64,000 nucleotides of DNA from Brachynemurus nebulosus (lineage: Eukaryota; Arthropoda; Insecta; Neuroptera; Myrmeleontidae). The notes beneath the pieces are model-generated. The model had not been told where the DNA came from, ran no database searches, and worked only from the letters and a program-made list of their open reading frames with translations. Of the stretch, positions 33,169 through 47,750 are shown piece by piece (within the stretch, counting starts at the first letter, position 1; the number at the start of each line of letters is the position of its first letter). Both the position numbers and the translations under genes were made by a program. Where the stretch lies: positions 32,572,280 through 32,636,279 of the forward strand of contig JAPWDM010000008.1 of the NCBI GenBank assembly GCA_035578155.1, read 5' to 3'.

Positions 33169-34087
33169 GGGGAGATCCTTGTACATTGGGACACCTTGTA
33201 CCTCGGGACAAGCCCATAATTTGAGAACCAATGTATTGTAAAATGATTGGTAGTGACATTTAATGAGTATTTGACACGAATACTCAAAACACATGCAGTA
33301 AAGTCGGCCATTTTGACTCGTTTCTTCTATGTGCAAGGTTGTGAAATTTTTGCAGTGTTTTTTTTTTTGTTTTGTTTTTGTAATCCATATAAATCCTCAT
33401 TTTACTCGAAGTATTTTGAAGTGACGAAATGATTAAAGATACAGATAGTTATTATACATATTCGTAACTATTTATTTTGACGTATATCACTGGAGTTCCA
33501 CTAAAAATTATAACCACACTTTATTGTATTCAATTGAAATTTGTATCTTGGGACAGCAAACTTTTTGTACCTTGGGACGGTCCTAAGGTACAAGACATTG
33601 CTTTTTTTACAGAGATTTATAGGTAAGTTTATTTTCAATATTTGTCTTTATCTATCCAGATGCCGCGGAGTAAGGACAAAGTCACCCGGCCAAAGTCCAA
33701 TGAAGAAAACGTCAAAAATGACATTAAAATGGTCATTTTTTCTATAATAAAAATTATTGCAAGTAAAACCAAACAATTATTATTGTTTTTAAAAAAAATA
33801 GTATATATATTTTGCTTTCAGGGCTTAAAATGTCTTGCATAGGTTGTTCCAAGGTACAACCATTGATGTCCCAAGGTACAAGCTGTGATTGTACCTTGGG
33901 ACAAATATCCCCGATTATTCAATTCAAATTTTCGCAAAAATGAAACACAATATCGTGATATCTTGTATCATAATATTAAGATGTTATTGTGTGCTTACAG
34001 AATTTTCAATTTTCGAAGTCATACATCAATTTTTACTCAAGTTATGAAGTTTTAAACGAAAGTGTACTAAGGTACAAGGATCTCCCT
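33169..34087 (+). mobile_element. pogo-like element, 919 bp, TA target
   Basis: GGGGAGATCCTTGTAC at the left, complement of AGGGAGATCCTTGTAC at the right, TA flanks. GTACCTTGGGACA motifs recur in both orientations at 33200, 33547, 33570, 33850, 33870 and 33890. A pogo-type transposase N-terminus lies inside. Confidence 0.75.
33660..33740 (+). pseudogene. pogo transposase N-terminal remnant
   Basis: MPRSKDKVTRPKSNEENVKN followed by DIKMVI recalls the start of the psq/CENP-B-type helix-turn-helix of pogo transposases. It degenerates after about 25 residues; no DDE domain. Confidence 0.5.
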
Positions 34088-34260
34088 TACATATCCGCCT
34101 ATAGCCTTTGTTAAATTACATTAAGCATCGTATAACGCGGTCTCGATAAAATATCGATCATGTTTTAGTTATCCACTTCCGTGAAAGATATGAACAATTG
34201 CACTATGAATTAATCGCGTTATAAGAGTGTCACCTGTACTTAAAGTGTTTTGATGATATT

Positions 34261-34750
34261 AAATACCCCTGTCGCAGCATCCTGCATAACATAGCGAATT
34301 TCCACTTACAAAAGTACGTTTTTCTCGAAAACTAGTTGATATAGAGTAATTGTAAATAAAAAAAACCTTCTTTATGTGAATTTTCCGCGTCATTCCGGCA
34401 AATCTTTTTTACGAAAAATGTCCAAAACACCGTAAACGTTTTCACGAAATTTCTTAAAAATAAGATGTTTCGTTCTTGAGTTATCGTGCGGACACTTAGT
34501 AAACATATATAAAAATGTGTCCGCACGATAACTCAAGAACGAAACATCTTATTTTTAAGAAATTTCGTGAAAACGTTTACGGTGTTTTGGACATTTTTCG
34601 TAAAAAAGATTTGGCGGAATGAGGCGGAAAATTCACATAAAGAAGGTTTTTTTATTTACAATTACTCTATATCAACTAGTTTCCGAGAAAAACGTACTTT
34701 TGTAAATGGAAATTCGCTATGTTATGCAGGATGCTGCGACAGGGGTATTT
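34261..34750. repeat. Large near-perfect palindrome, ~235-bp arms
   Basis: Arms 34261-34495 and 34517-34750 around a 21-bp spacer differ at only a few bases. The arm ends ACCCCTGTCGCAGCATCCTG; the centre is flanked by GTGTCCGCACGATAACTC. Part of one arm recurs at 36515-36608, running into the (TA)n tract. Confidence 0.92.
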
Positions 34751-35029
34751 TGTTATTTATTAATTGAGATCCATCTTATAGAATGCACATACAAAATTTA
34801 AGATAAGTGAGTTTGGATATTTTTATTTGAAGCCCTCATAAACGTTGGTATCTGGTGGGTGTACTTAATAGTGCAGACATACACAATATACATGTATATT
34901 GCATGTATGTATATGTGTATATAATATACATACATATGTATACATAATGTTGAGAATGTATATATACATGCATATATTCTTAGCTGATGACAGATGTCTA
35001 CAATGTTTATGAATTCAGATGTCTGTAAT

Positions 35030-36197
35030 AGCCCAAGCTCCGATAGCAAAAAATCATATCTGATAAAATACCTCAAATTAAAAGAGCTAAATCGATAGTA
35101 ACTAATGCCGACAATAGAAAATATTCGACAGACCTTTGAATTTTTGTTAAATTCTATTTTTAAAAATTTTTTGAAAAGGCTGTAAAAATCCTCAAACTTA
35201 GATATATTTGATAGATTTGAGCGTTACTTTATGGTATTCCATTTTAAAATTAAAAGACAATTTTTACTTGGCTAATACCACTGTTTTTAAAGTTTTTAAA
35301 TATCTGTGACATGTTTCGGACCCATATGGCCATTAACGACTGTTAGTTAATGGCCATATGTGTCCGAAACATGTCACAGATATTTAAAAACTTTAAATAA
35401 AGTGGTATTAGTCAAGTAAATATTATCTTTTAACCTCAAACTTACCTTGCTGAAATTTACATATAACAAATTATATAATTTTACTAAGGAATTGGTCTTT
35501 CTGGCGTATTTTATTAATTAATGTCAGACAAACCTCTCCTAATATAATTAGTGAAAATTTTAGGCAGACTTACCTCACATAACACCCAAATTTTTTTTTT
35601 TAAGTGAAATTTTTAGACATTACCAATCTATTAAAATTGGGCTATCTGGCAAATTTTGTTAACTACTGCCTAAAAAAAAAATAATACTCCGGAATTATTT
35701 AATAATGCGATAATTTAATAAAAAATGTAGGTAATTTAACAAACTTAGCTATATTTTTTTAAAGCCGGGTCAACTGTAATTGACATTAGAGGTCCCAAAC
35801 TTAATTTTAGTAATAAAAAATATACTTTTAAAGATAACATTGCTTCAGACAGACCAAATTTAATACGTAGATAATAACAAAAACTTTTAATTAAAATAAA
35901 AAAGTCCAGGGTGTTATGTGAGGTAATTTTGCTTAAAATTTTCACTAATTAAAATAGGTCTGTCAGACATTAATTAGCAAAATATGTATGTTAGACAGAC
36001 CGATTCCTCAGTAAAATATATCCTCCATATAAAAAATGGAGGTGTTATGTGAGGTAAATTTTTTAAAACTAGAATATAACAAAAATTCAAAGGTCTGTCG
36101 GGCATTCCCTATTGTCGGCATTAGTTACTATCGATTTAGCATTTTTAATTTGAGGTGTTTTATCAGTTATGATTTTACGCTATCGGAGCTTGGACTA
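35030..36197. mobile_element. Foldback element with long arms, containing a nested palindrome
   Basis: CCCAAGCTCCGATAGC near 35033 and the complement at about 36179-36194 begin arms that continue through ATCGATAGTAACTAATGCCG, GACAGACCTTTGAATTTTTG and GTGTTATGTGAGGT. The left arm is interrupted by a second element (35190-35440). Non-coding. Sequence 34751-35029 is AT-rich with TA/CATA tracts. Confidence 0.8.
35190..35440. mobile_element. Nested palindromic insertion, ~80-bp arms
   Basis: CTGTGACATGTTTCGGACCC with ATATGGCCATTAAC (ending ~35337) is mirrored by GTTAATGGCCATATGTGTCC (from ~35347) and onward to GGTATTAGTCAAGTAA. A diverged single arm is at 13380-13490. Confidence 0.8.
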
Positions 36198-36514
36198 TAA
36201 TATTCATTTGACTAAAAAGGGATTATTTATTACAAACATAAAGGGTTTTTGTGTGACTTGTAAGAAATTTGATGAAAACGTTGAAAGTGCGAAAATCTTG
36301 AATGAGTTCTTCAACAAAACACATCTGATACCTGGAATATGATTTTTTGGGCATTTTTGTGAAAAAATTAGTTTTTTGTAAAGATTTTTCCAAATTTAAG
36401 TCTGCAACATTTTTTCACACCATTGAAAGGAGGAGAAAAATTAGATAAAAATGGTTTATAAACCATTAGGTATTCTATGTAACCTATTTTTCGAGAAAAT
36501 CTAACTTTTGTAAA

Positions 36515-38164
<1,650 letters not shown>

Positions 38165-38881
38165 TGACTGCGGGAGAGATGCCGCACATTATTAAAACAC
38201 TTGATATTTCTTTAAGTATGCATTTAATTGATTTGAAATTTGGTACACAATACATGTAAACATTGTTCCTTTGCTTTGCTCCATTACATTGCTCCATTAT
38301 GTTTCTAAATACTTTTCAAAATATTCAATACACAGGCAATCATCATTATTTTCGTTATCTTCACTAATATGAGAGCTCTTCATGATCGATTAATGGATCT
38401 TTTATATTTACGTGACATTATTTAAAGTCCAAAAAAAAATTGTATAATTAAGATATAAGTCTATGTTTTTAATATCTAATATGATGCGGCATCTATACCA
38501 ACTTTAAATGCGGCATCTTTCCTTTTTGTTGGGATAGATGCCGCATGTTGCTATAGCAGGCATAGTGCGGAATTCTAACCTAAAATTTTATACAGTAGGT
38601 ACTTTTAAAATATATCTAATTAATGACAAAACTCTTTTTCATTAAAACAATGAAATATACATTCTTAAATTCTAACGAATTAAATCCTTGATAAAATATT
38701 ATGTTAAAAAACTTACTTTTCAATAATAAAAAGTTGGATAATTACTAAACTGATGGACTAATCATAAATGTTACCATACACAGCTTAAATAACTAACTTA
38801 TTTTAAACATATAATCCATTAATAGCGCCATCTATCAATCAACGGGCGAACTATGGTTACTGCGGCATCTCTCCCGCACTT
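38165..38881. mobile_element. TIR element with ATGCCGCA motifs
   Basis: TGCGGGAGAGATGCCGCA at 38169-38186 and its complement near 38859-38879. The motif ATGCCGCA or its complement recurs inside at about 38484, 38509 and 38537. Its right part and about 270 bp of flank recur at 46975-47750. Confidence 0.6.
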
Positions 38882-39150
38882 ACACTACATCGTTTTGTGT
38901 GTTAGTATACCTATCATTAACGACGTCTGTGAATTATTTACGAAAATATAATTGACTTGTTATGCAAAAAAAAAGTTATTGACCAAGCTGAGAAGCTCCA
39001 AGATGCCATAGGCTCGAAGCCGTTCTCAACCGCTGGAATTTTTTTAAAAAATCCGATTCAAAATGATTTCTAAAATATGATTCCTGCTCAGTGTTATTTT
39101 AGAGATGCTATAATACATTAATTATTTAGGCCAATAAAAGGGAGAAGTAA
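38391..39150 (+). repeat. ~760-bp dispersed repeat, copy 1
   Basis: Direct counterpart of 46975-47750, from GGATCTTTTATATTTACGTG through CCATAGGCTCGAAGCCGTT to CCAATAAAAGGGAGAA. Confidence 0.85.
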
Positions 39151-39587
39151 AAGATTAATAGCAGTTTTTGTATTCAAAATGATCTTTACATATTATGTAT
39201 ATTATTCCAATACGTCACACGGTAATTACAAGAGGGTAACTAAGAAAAGCATTACGAATAGCTTAACAACTAAGTTAAACGAGGTTGACATTGCTGTTGT
39301 CATTAGGAGCCTCGCTCGATCGCTTTAGGCGATAAATTGTTAAGACCAGTCAGTTGGTATCTTATTCATAAAACAGTTACATTTATTTTATGTAGGTTGG
39401 CTACATTTACAATATACATATATATACACACGATTCTACCAACATAATACCTTACTATTTTATCTATTATTACATGTATAGGTACTTTGCTGTGTCTTTT
39501 TATATATCCGAGAATTGTTGTTCACCAAATTATCCACACTCACCCTACTAATAAACATTTATACACAGTGTTTACTGTATAATACTA

Positions 39588-40383
39588 TAGTCCGGGGGTT
39601 CCCAAAGTGTGTACCGCCAAGCATCATAAAGAGCACTGTAGCTGTCCCGTTAAAAAAGAAAAAATAAGTTTTACTGTTTGAGTTTCAGCTAAAGTGAAAA
39701 AAATAGCTGTAAAACTGTTTATTTTATTTTATTTTATTTTATTTTATTTTTTTTTGAAATTTTTAAAAAATCTTTCTTTTAGCATTAGAGACATAGTCAA
39801 AAGCCATTCTTTCATTTTAATTGAATTATCATTTCCTGAAATCATTTCCGCCATTAGCTGGAATAACATTTAATCGTGTAATATGAAATGTCGTTCTCCG
39901 ACCATTTCGGCTACCATGTAAATTCAGATAAATATCGACACTGTCTTGAGCATTTGCGAAATGTTTAAAAGCCATTCTTTAATTTTAAATAGAATTATTG
40001 AATACCGGAATCATTTCTACCATTAGGTGGATAACATTTGGACGTGTAATATGAAATGTCGCGTTCCAACCGCTTCGTCTACCATGTAATTCAGAACAAT
40101 ACCGGCACTTTCTTAGACAAAAGTCATTTGGTCGACCATATATCCCCGCAAATTTCTTTTTTTCAGACGAAATGCTGTGTTGTATTGTGTTGACGTGTGT
40201 CGTATATATAAAAAAAATAAAAAATAAACTCCAAAAAGGGCAATTTTTATCGCCAAAAACTTTTCTTTTTATAAAACTAACCTCACCATTTTCATTTTTC
40301 TTTAAAGCAAATATATTCTGCGCACCGATGAAATACTTTCGCGGCCCAGTACCGGTATGCGTACCACCGGTTAGGAAACACTG
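39588..40383. mobile_element. hAT-like remnant containing a ~168-bp tandem unit
   Basis: The right end reads (inverted) CAGTGTTTCCTAACCGGTGG followed by TACGCATACCGG, a typical hAT-like terminus. The left end GGGTTCCCAAAGTGTGTACC is a poor match and no 8-bp duplication is seen. Two copies of a 168-bp unit (anchor ATATGAAATGTCG at 39881 and 40049) lie inside; related units are at 54240-54800. A (TTTTA)n tract is at 39719-39750. Confidence 0.5.
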
Positions 40384-41049
40384 ATTTAAAATGTTTTTAT
40401 ATATAACGCCCAATATTATTTTTATTGAATTATTCTCTCAATAATATTATATGTGAGAAAGCAGTTGAGCCTTATAATTAGTATCAATTTTTCCCTTTGT
40501 ATCCTAGGGAACCTGGGAGAATTTTCGGGAAACTCTATCATGGACGATTAACATCATTTGTTACAGAAGCTTCATTTACAAACCATCGCGTCATCTTATT
40601 TGCGCAAAATTGTTGGTTTTTGTTTCACTAAACACAAGGTATTCAATATTATTGTCAATGCCGATAATAGCCTAAATAGGCTGCAATATAACGTGGTTAA
40701 TAGCGAGTGACTAATACCTTTAACTCTATCTTCGAATGTACGTATTTACCCATATCTAGATGGTAGTAGAGCTCAAACGGGCAATAGTGTCATTATTTCT
40801 GTTGTGTGTTTAAATGCTTCTGACTTGTCGTCAGATATAATTGTTCAGTTTTAGTGGCCGATAAATTTTCTCCTTAAACGTATAGTAGCAAAATATTTAA
40901 ACGTAATATCGTGTCTAAATGTACTTATTCGTACTTTTTATGTATCTTTCTAGATACATTCCTGTATAATAATTTTAGTCTTTTTGAAGTTGAGTTTAAT
41001 TTCCTTTTGTTAAAAGTAAAGATTTCATTTTTGGGTGCTTTTATAATAG
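40384..41049. other. Intergenic, nothing recognised
   Basis: No supported feature. Confidence 0.4.
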
Positions 41050-41945
41050 ATACTAGCCGTATACCCGATGAGATTTCCCATCGACAACATCTTTTTATTA
41101 GGTACTCACTTCCTGTTCACTTTTAATGTTTTTCAAAAGCCTTAATAAATATCCACGTTTCTAACTTCAAAAATGACGTACTTTCCATACGAATTTTCAT
41201 TTCCTGTTTAAACCCCTTAGGGAATAAATTTCCAGAAATGTTTACACAACCGTTTTTTATTTATAAATAGCAGCCTAAATGCCATAATTTTCATAAATCC
41301 TGTGCTAAATTTCGTCCTTCTAAACCCAACAGTTTAGGCTGTGCGTTATCTGTCAATCAGTGTTAAAGATTTATTCAATAACTAGCCGTATACCCGATGG
41401 GATTTCCCATCGGCAACATCTTTTTATTAGGTACTCACTGTTCACTTTCACTGCTTTTCAAAAACCTAAGTACCAATGTCCACGTTTCTAATTTTAAAAG
41501 TGACGAACTTCCCATACGAACTTTCATTTCCTGTCTTAACCCGTTAGGGAATGAATTTCCAGAAAGGTTTACACAACTGACTTTTATTTATAAGTAGTAA
41601 TGCCTAAAGATCAATCTTCATATCTTCTGTGCTAAATTTCGTCCTTCTAAACTCAACAGTTTAGGCTGTGCGTGGTCTGTCAATTAGTGTATAAAATATT
41701 ATTTATTTGAATAGTCATAGTAACATATTTTTATATATATATACCTTCAAAAATGACGAATTTCCATAAAAATTTGCATTCCCTATTTAACCCACTTAGG
41801 GGGCAAATTTTCAAAAATCCTTTCTTAGTGGCCACCTACGTTATATAGGGAACTCCTGTGCCAAATTTCATTCTTCTAAACCTAACGGTTTAGGCTGTGC
41901 GTTGTCTGTCAGTCAATCAGTGTTAGAAATTTATTAAGTAGATTT
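41050..41945 (+). mobile_element. Three tandem copies of the CTAGCCGTATACCC repeat
   Basis: Copies at about 41050-41373, 41380-41690 and 41700-41945 (the last 5'-truncated). The shared start contains a GATGGGATTTCCCATCGG inverted repeat; shared internal blocks are TTCAAAAATGACGAA, AACCC-TTAGGG and AGTTTAGGCTGTGCGT. Head-to-tail clustering suggests 3'-end-targeted insertion or tandem amplification. Confidence 0.75.
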
Positions 41946-42234
41946 ATTAGAAAATTATCGGAATATTTCGGTTTTAGTAATTTTGGGAAGTAATGTTCGA
42001 ATATCATTTTTTTTTAAAGAAGGAAAAAATTTTGAGTGAGTGGATGTAATGGTAGCACTACACTCTCACGGGACTGTCTCAACTATATAGATGTTCGCCG
42101 ACATTTTGACGAATATTTCTCCTCGCCTCGGATCGGAGAACCAATGAGGTGAAATGAGGTGACACGAAAACGTCTACACTATAGATTTATTTGTTTATTT
42201 ATTTATAAATACATAATACATAAAGATATACATA

Positions 42235-42793
42235 CAGTGTAAACTCTATATAGCGAACTTCTATTTAACGAAAAACTCCTTAAAACGTAGAAATTGCTAA
42301 GGTTTGTTTGGTTTACATTATCATCCACATATTGAAACACTATAACGTAAGAGCCACTCTCAATAGCGAAAAATACGTCATTATTTGAACCCCAATAAAA
42401 TTTTATTTCACTGACCTTCAAACACAATAGTCGTAAATATTTCGTACGCACAAAGGGATTTTTAGAAATCTGTTTATTTGTTTGTTGTAACTGCCTAGCA
42501 CATGTTTTTACCTACTGTACTTTCGTACTATTGTCTTATTGCTGTTTTTACGTTATCATATTCTTAGTTTCTTTCAAACTTTTTATCTGTAAACATGGCG
42601 AGTAAAAGAAAGAGTTTATGTATTAACATGAAAAAGTGTCATTTAATTCAGTCAAAATTAAAACCACTTACTAAATTCGTAAGTTGTATTCGTAACATTA
42701 TATTGTTTTCTTTTACTCTCCATATGACGAAAACTCTTTATATCGTAATAAAATACCCGGTCCCTTCAATTTCGTTATATGGAGTTTACACTG
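42235..42793 (+). mobile_element. pogo/Tigger-type element, 559 bp, TA target
   Basis: CAGTGTAAACTCTATATAGC at the left and the complement of CAGTGTAAACTCCATATAAC at the right, with TA flanks. A CAG start plus TA duplication is characteristic of pogo/Tigger. Confidence 0.85.
42595..42660 (+). pseudogene. Tigger/pogo transposase N-terminal remnant
   Basis: Starts MASKRKSLCINMKKCHLIQ, resembling the MASKRK-plus-helix opening of CENP-B/Tigger transposases. Everything downstream is deleted. Confidence 0.45.
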
Positions 42794-42795
42794 TA

Positions 42796-43799
42796 ATAAA
42801 TACACATGTCCATATATAGATATGACACAGCCATATGAATAAGCCACAAATGCTATTAAACAGTCCCGAGCACGTTTTATGTGCAAAGGTTAAAACAAAT
42901 GAAGGACTTCGAATATGACTCTTGAAATTTGGGAGTGTATTCTTCTATGAGAAAAGGTATTTCTACCTTTAATACCAAATCAGGGAAATTATTTCGAAAA
43001 ATGATACTGATCCTACAAAAATACATTATTATAAATTCTAATAAAAGTACTTTAGTTATAATAATTAGTAGGCCAAATTTTATCAATTTTTACATAATTT
43101 ATATATTCAAATTTATTCACTCAAGATACGATCACAATTATTCAAACAATTTCAACTTGACTTTGACTAACTGCTTGTGGTTTTAGGATACAGCAAAGAC
43201 TATCTTATCACTTTCATAAACGAGATAAGGTTAATTTACCTTAATGATTGATATTGTATTCCATCATATTTTAAATTTATCACCCCAGGGCAATTTTCAA
43301 ATTACGATGAAGAAAATTCTTTGATGAGAAAACAATTTTTTACAGCAACCCTTCCCTGAAGAATACAGGAGATAGATAAAGGAGATAAGAGTTTCAAGTT
43401 GTCAGTATAATTAAGTGACAGGTGATAAGAGAAGTTTTACAAAAGTTTTGTGACAAGGAAATATGATTCAACCCTATTAAAGAAATATTATTAGTCATTA
43501 ATATTTAGGTGTCCAGCAAACGTAATAAGTACGCAATTGTCATTTATCATCAAAAAAAATATTTATATGTTTAGATTGTTAATATTGATACACTGACAAA
43601 ATTTGTATCACGATTATTCTGAGGAAGAGAAAATATTAGTTGCTTTTATTATACATACATTGAATTAAAGCATTGAACTAAACAGATTGAACTTCCGGTC
43701 GAATCTATTTAAGAGGCAATTTCTTAGGTCAAGGATAGTATAAAAAATATGCTGCCAATGGGGTGTAGCACATAGCTTCCGCGTACTCGTAATAAACTT
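42796..43799. other. Intergenic, nothing recognised
   Basis: AT-rich; no supported feature. Confidence 0.4.
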
Positions 43800-46337
43800 T
43801 TTTGCACGATCGTGTATTTTCATGCATTTACCGAGGCTGTTGACAATGCTGGTAAGTTACATTTCCCGAACGTTTGTTTATATCCATAGAAACCAAAAAA
43901 TAACAGTGCGGTAAGTGAAATAGATGCGTGGTAAGTAAATAGGAGTGTGGTAAGTTAAATTAGCTCAAAAATGATTGTATTTATTTATTTATATTGAAAT
44001 TAAAAGTACAATTTGAACAATTAGGAAAATAAATCCATTAATAATATGAAAATTTTCACTAGTTTGCACATTATTATTATTATTGTTGGCATCAGTCTTC
44101 TTATTTTATTGACATTTCAAAAGGTCGTTCAATCATTAAGATTTTCTGTGGCTTTCATAATCTTCCTTTCATTTTACGAGAATAAATTTGCAGTCAAAAA
44201 TAAGATGCTTCATCAATTTCATTATTCTCACTAATAATATAGTTTAACAAACTATTTTCCTCAATTTTTTTAATAGAAAATTCAAAAAAAATATTCACGC
44301 CAGTGAAATATTGACACTTAATTTTTTATTTACAAATATAGTTGTCAATTGTCACTACAAAGATTCATATTAGTTGTTATGAATATTTATAATATTTATT
44401 CATGGCATTCTATGTCTTAACATAGAAATATAAATTTCATCTATATTATCTGAATTTTATTTTTTATTTAACACATTTTTAATCTTTAATTATTTTAAAT
44501 CGATCGTGCAAAAAATATTATACAATACACGATGCGTTAAGTGCATTTACTGATCTCGAAAATTGCAAAAACTCGACCCTGGGGGTCTCGTTTTCGCAAC
44601 ATTTTCTCGATCAGTAAAAGCAACTTACCGAACTTATATTGTAAAATACTATTTTGCACGATCGTGTATTTTCATGCATTTACCGATGCTGTTGACAATG
44701 CTGGTAAGTTTCATTTCCCGAACGTTTGTTTATATCCATGGAAACCAAAAAATAACAGTGCGGTAAGTGAAATAGATGCGTGGTAAGTAAATAGGAGTGT
44801 GGTAAGTTAAATTAGCTCAAAAATGATTGTATTTATTTATTTATATTGAAATTAAAAGTACAATTTGAACAATTAGGAAAATAAATTCATTAATAATATG
44901 AAAATTTTCACTAGTTTGCACATTATTATTATTATTGTTGGCATCAGTCTTCTTATTTTATTGACATTTCAAAAGGTCGTTCAATCATTAAGATTTTCTG
45001 TGGCTTTCATAATCTTCCTTTCATTTTACGAGAATAAATTTGCAGTCAAAAATAAGATGCTTCATCAATTTCATTATTCTCACTAATAATATAGTTTAAC
45101 AAACTATTTTCCTCAATTTTTTTAATAGAAAATTCAAAAAAAATATTCACGCCAGTGAAATATTGACACTTAATTTTTTATTTACAAATATAGTTGTCAA
45201 TTGTCACTACAAAGATTCATATTAGTTGTTATGAATATTTATAATATTTATTCATGGCATTCTATGTCTTAACATAGAAATATAAATTTCATCTATATTA
45301 TCTGAATTTTATTTTTTATTTAACACATTTTTAATCTTTAATTATTTTAAATCGATCGTGCAAAAAATATTATACAATACACGATGCGTTAAGTGCATTT
45401 ACTGATCTCGAAAATTGCAAAAACTCGACCCTGGGGGTCTCGTTTTCGCAACATTTTCTCGATCAGTAAAAGCAACTTACCGAACTTATATTGTAAAATA
45501 CTATTTTGCACGATCGTGTATTTTCATGCATTTACCGATGCTGTTGACAATGCTGGTAAGTTTCATTTCCCGAACGTTTGTTTATATCCATGGAAACCAA
45601 AAAATAACAGTGCGGTAAGTGAAATAGATGCGTGGTAAGTAAATAGGAGTGTGGTAAGTTAAATTAGCTCAAAAATGATTGTATTTATTTATTTATATTG
45701 AAATTAAAAGTACAATTTGAACAATTAGGAAAATAAATTCATTAATAATATGAAAATTTTCACTAGTTTGCACATTATTATTATTATTGTTGGCATCAGT
45801 CTTCTTATTTTATTGACATTTCAAAAGGTCGTTCAATCATTAAGATTTTCTGTGGCTTTCATTTTACGGGAATAAATTTGCAGTCAAAAATAAAATGCTT
45901 CATCAATTTCATTATTCTCACTAATAATATAGTTTAACAAACTATTTTCCTCAATTTTTTTTAATAGAAAATTCAAAAAAAATATTCACGCCAGTGAAAT
46001 ATTGACACTTAATTTTTTATTTACAAATATAGTTGTCAATTGTCACTACAAAGATTCATATTAGATGTTATGAATATTTATAATATTTATTCATGGCATT
46101 CTGTCATAACATAGAAATATAAATTTCATCTATATTATCTGAATTTTATTTTTTATTTAACACATTTTTAATCTTTAATTATTTTAAATCGATCGTGCAA
46201 AAAATATTATACAATACACGATGCGTTAAGTGAATTTACTGATCTCGAAAATTGCAAAAACTCGACCCTACGGGTCTCGTTTTCGCAACATTTTCTCGAT
46301 CAGTAAAAGCAACTTACCGAACTTATATTGTAAAATT
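43800..46337 (+). repeat. 852-bp unit repeated three times in tandem
   Basis: Units start at about 43800, 44652 and 45504 (anchor GCACGATCGTGTATTTTCAT). The first two are almost identical; the third has a 10-bp deletion near 45860 and other changes. Each unit opens with four closely spaced GGTAAGT motifs and carries inverse ACTTACC and the pair GCACGATCG/CGATCGTGC. Frames of 62 and 81 codons recur because the units do; nothing shows they are translated. Confidence 0.92.
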
Positions 46338-46627
46338 CTATTATACAATATTTACAGTAACTTTGTGCTTAACTGTTTCTTAAATTTTTGTGTTTTATCA
46401 TATTTTTAATTTCAAATGTTATCGAGTGCCTGTGAAACAATATTAATGTATGGCGAACTTTTGTTTGTATTTATACATATACCAATATTCATATGTTCAC
46501 TCGATGTCTAGCTAAGCTGAAACTTGAACACTCGATTTAATTTGAAATTAAAAATAGGTATAACTGCGTCTCGCATTAAAGAGAGAATGTGTTTGGTTGA
46601 TTGTCGGACTGGAGTGGCACTCGAACA

Positions 46628-46697
46628 AGCGGTCGGTAGCCTAATTGGTAAGCTTGGTTAGCAACCAAGAGATCCGGGTTCGAGTTCCAGCCGATCC
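46628..46697 (+). tRNA. tRNA-Ala(AGC)-like sequence, probably pseudogene or SINE head
   Basis: A box TAGCCTAATTGG, perfect 5-bp anticodon stem CTTGG/CCAAG with loop TTAGCAA (anticodon AGC), B box GGTTCGAGTTCC, and acceptor pairing 6 of 7. The D stem is only 2 bp and the T stem has a mismatch. The 3' half resembles the tRNA-like sequence at 25972-26040. Confidence 0.4.
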
Positions 46698-46974
46698 AGT
46701 TTGACAATTTTTGGGGAAAAAAAATTTTATAGTAGGTATATATCCGAAAGTATATTGGTCTATCGTCCTATACTACTTTTTGCTACTTTAGACTTTCAAA
46801 TGTACAAATTCCGATCCGCTTGATAAGTAAATATATTTTGTATTTATTGTATTTTGAACTGTATTGATATCAAATAGATTTTTTGGATAAATCTAATTTA
46901 GAAACCAGAAAAATTTGTAACGAAACACTAAAACTATTTCCTTATTAGTAGTAAAATCTGCTCTCTTCCTGATC

Positions 46975-47750
46975 CATTAATGGATCTTTTATATTTACGT
47001 GGCATAATTTAAAGTCCACAAAAAAATTGTATAATTAAGGTATAAGTCTATGCTTTTAATATGTAATATAATGACGCATCTATACCAACTTTAAATGCGG
47101 CATTTCTCCTTTTTGTTGGGATAGATGCCACATGCTGCTATAGCAGGCATAGTGCGGAATTCTAACCTAAACTTTTATATAGTACTTTTAAAATATACCT
47201 AAATTAATAACAAAACTCATTTTCATTAAAACAATGAAATATACATTCTTAAATTCTAATGAATTAAATATTTGATAAAATATTATGTCAAAAAGACTTA
47301 CTTTTCATTAATAAAAAGTTGGATAATTACTAAACTGATGGACTAATCATAAATGTTACCATATGCAGCTTAAATAAGTAACTTATTTTAAACATATAAT
47401 CCATTAATAGCGCTATCTATCAATCAACGGGCGAACTATGGCTACTGCGGCATCTCTCCCGCACTTACCCTATATCGTTTTGTGTGTTATTATACCTATC
47501 ATTAACGACATTTGTGAATTATTTACGAAAATATAATTGACCAGTTATGCAAAAAAAAGTTATTGACCAAGCTGAAAAGCTCCAAAATGCCATAGGCTCG
47601 AAGCCGTTTTCAACCGCTGGAATTTTTTAAAAAAATCCGATTCAAAACGATTTCTGAAATATTCTTGCAAATATGATTCCTTCTCAATGTTACTTTAGAG
47701 ATGCTAATACATTAATTATTTAAGCCAATAAAAGGGAGAAATAACAATAA
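46975..47750 (+). repeat. ~770-bp dispersed repeat, copy 2
   Basis: Direct copy of 38391-39150, about 90-95% similar by eye. Flanked by a ~40-bp direct repeat, GTAACGAAACACTAAAACTA at 46918 and its near-copy at 47758. Confidence 0.85.

Noticed and set aside
44046..44234. 62-aa hydrophobic frame repeated in each 852-bp unit
   Set aside because: Repeats with the unit; lost in the third unit by a deletion; no promoter or codon signal.
46628..46697. Functional tRNA-Ala
   Set aside because: Kept only as tRNA-like: D stem is weak, T stem and acceptor have mismatches, and the 3' half is shared with another tRNA-like repeat.
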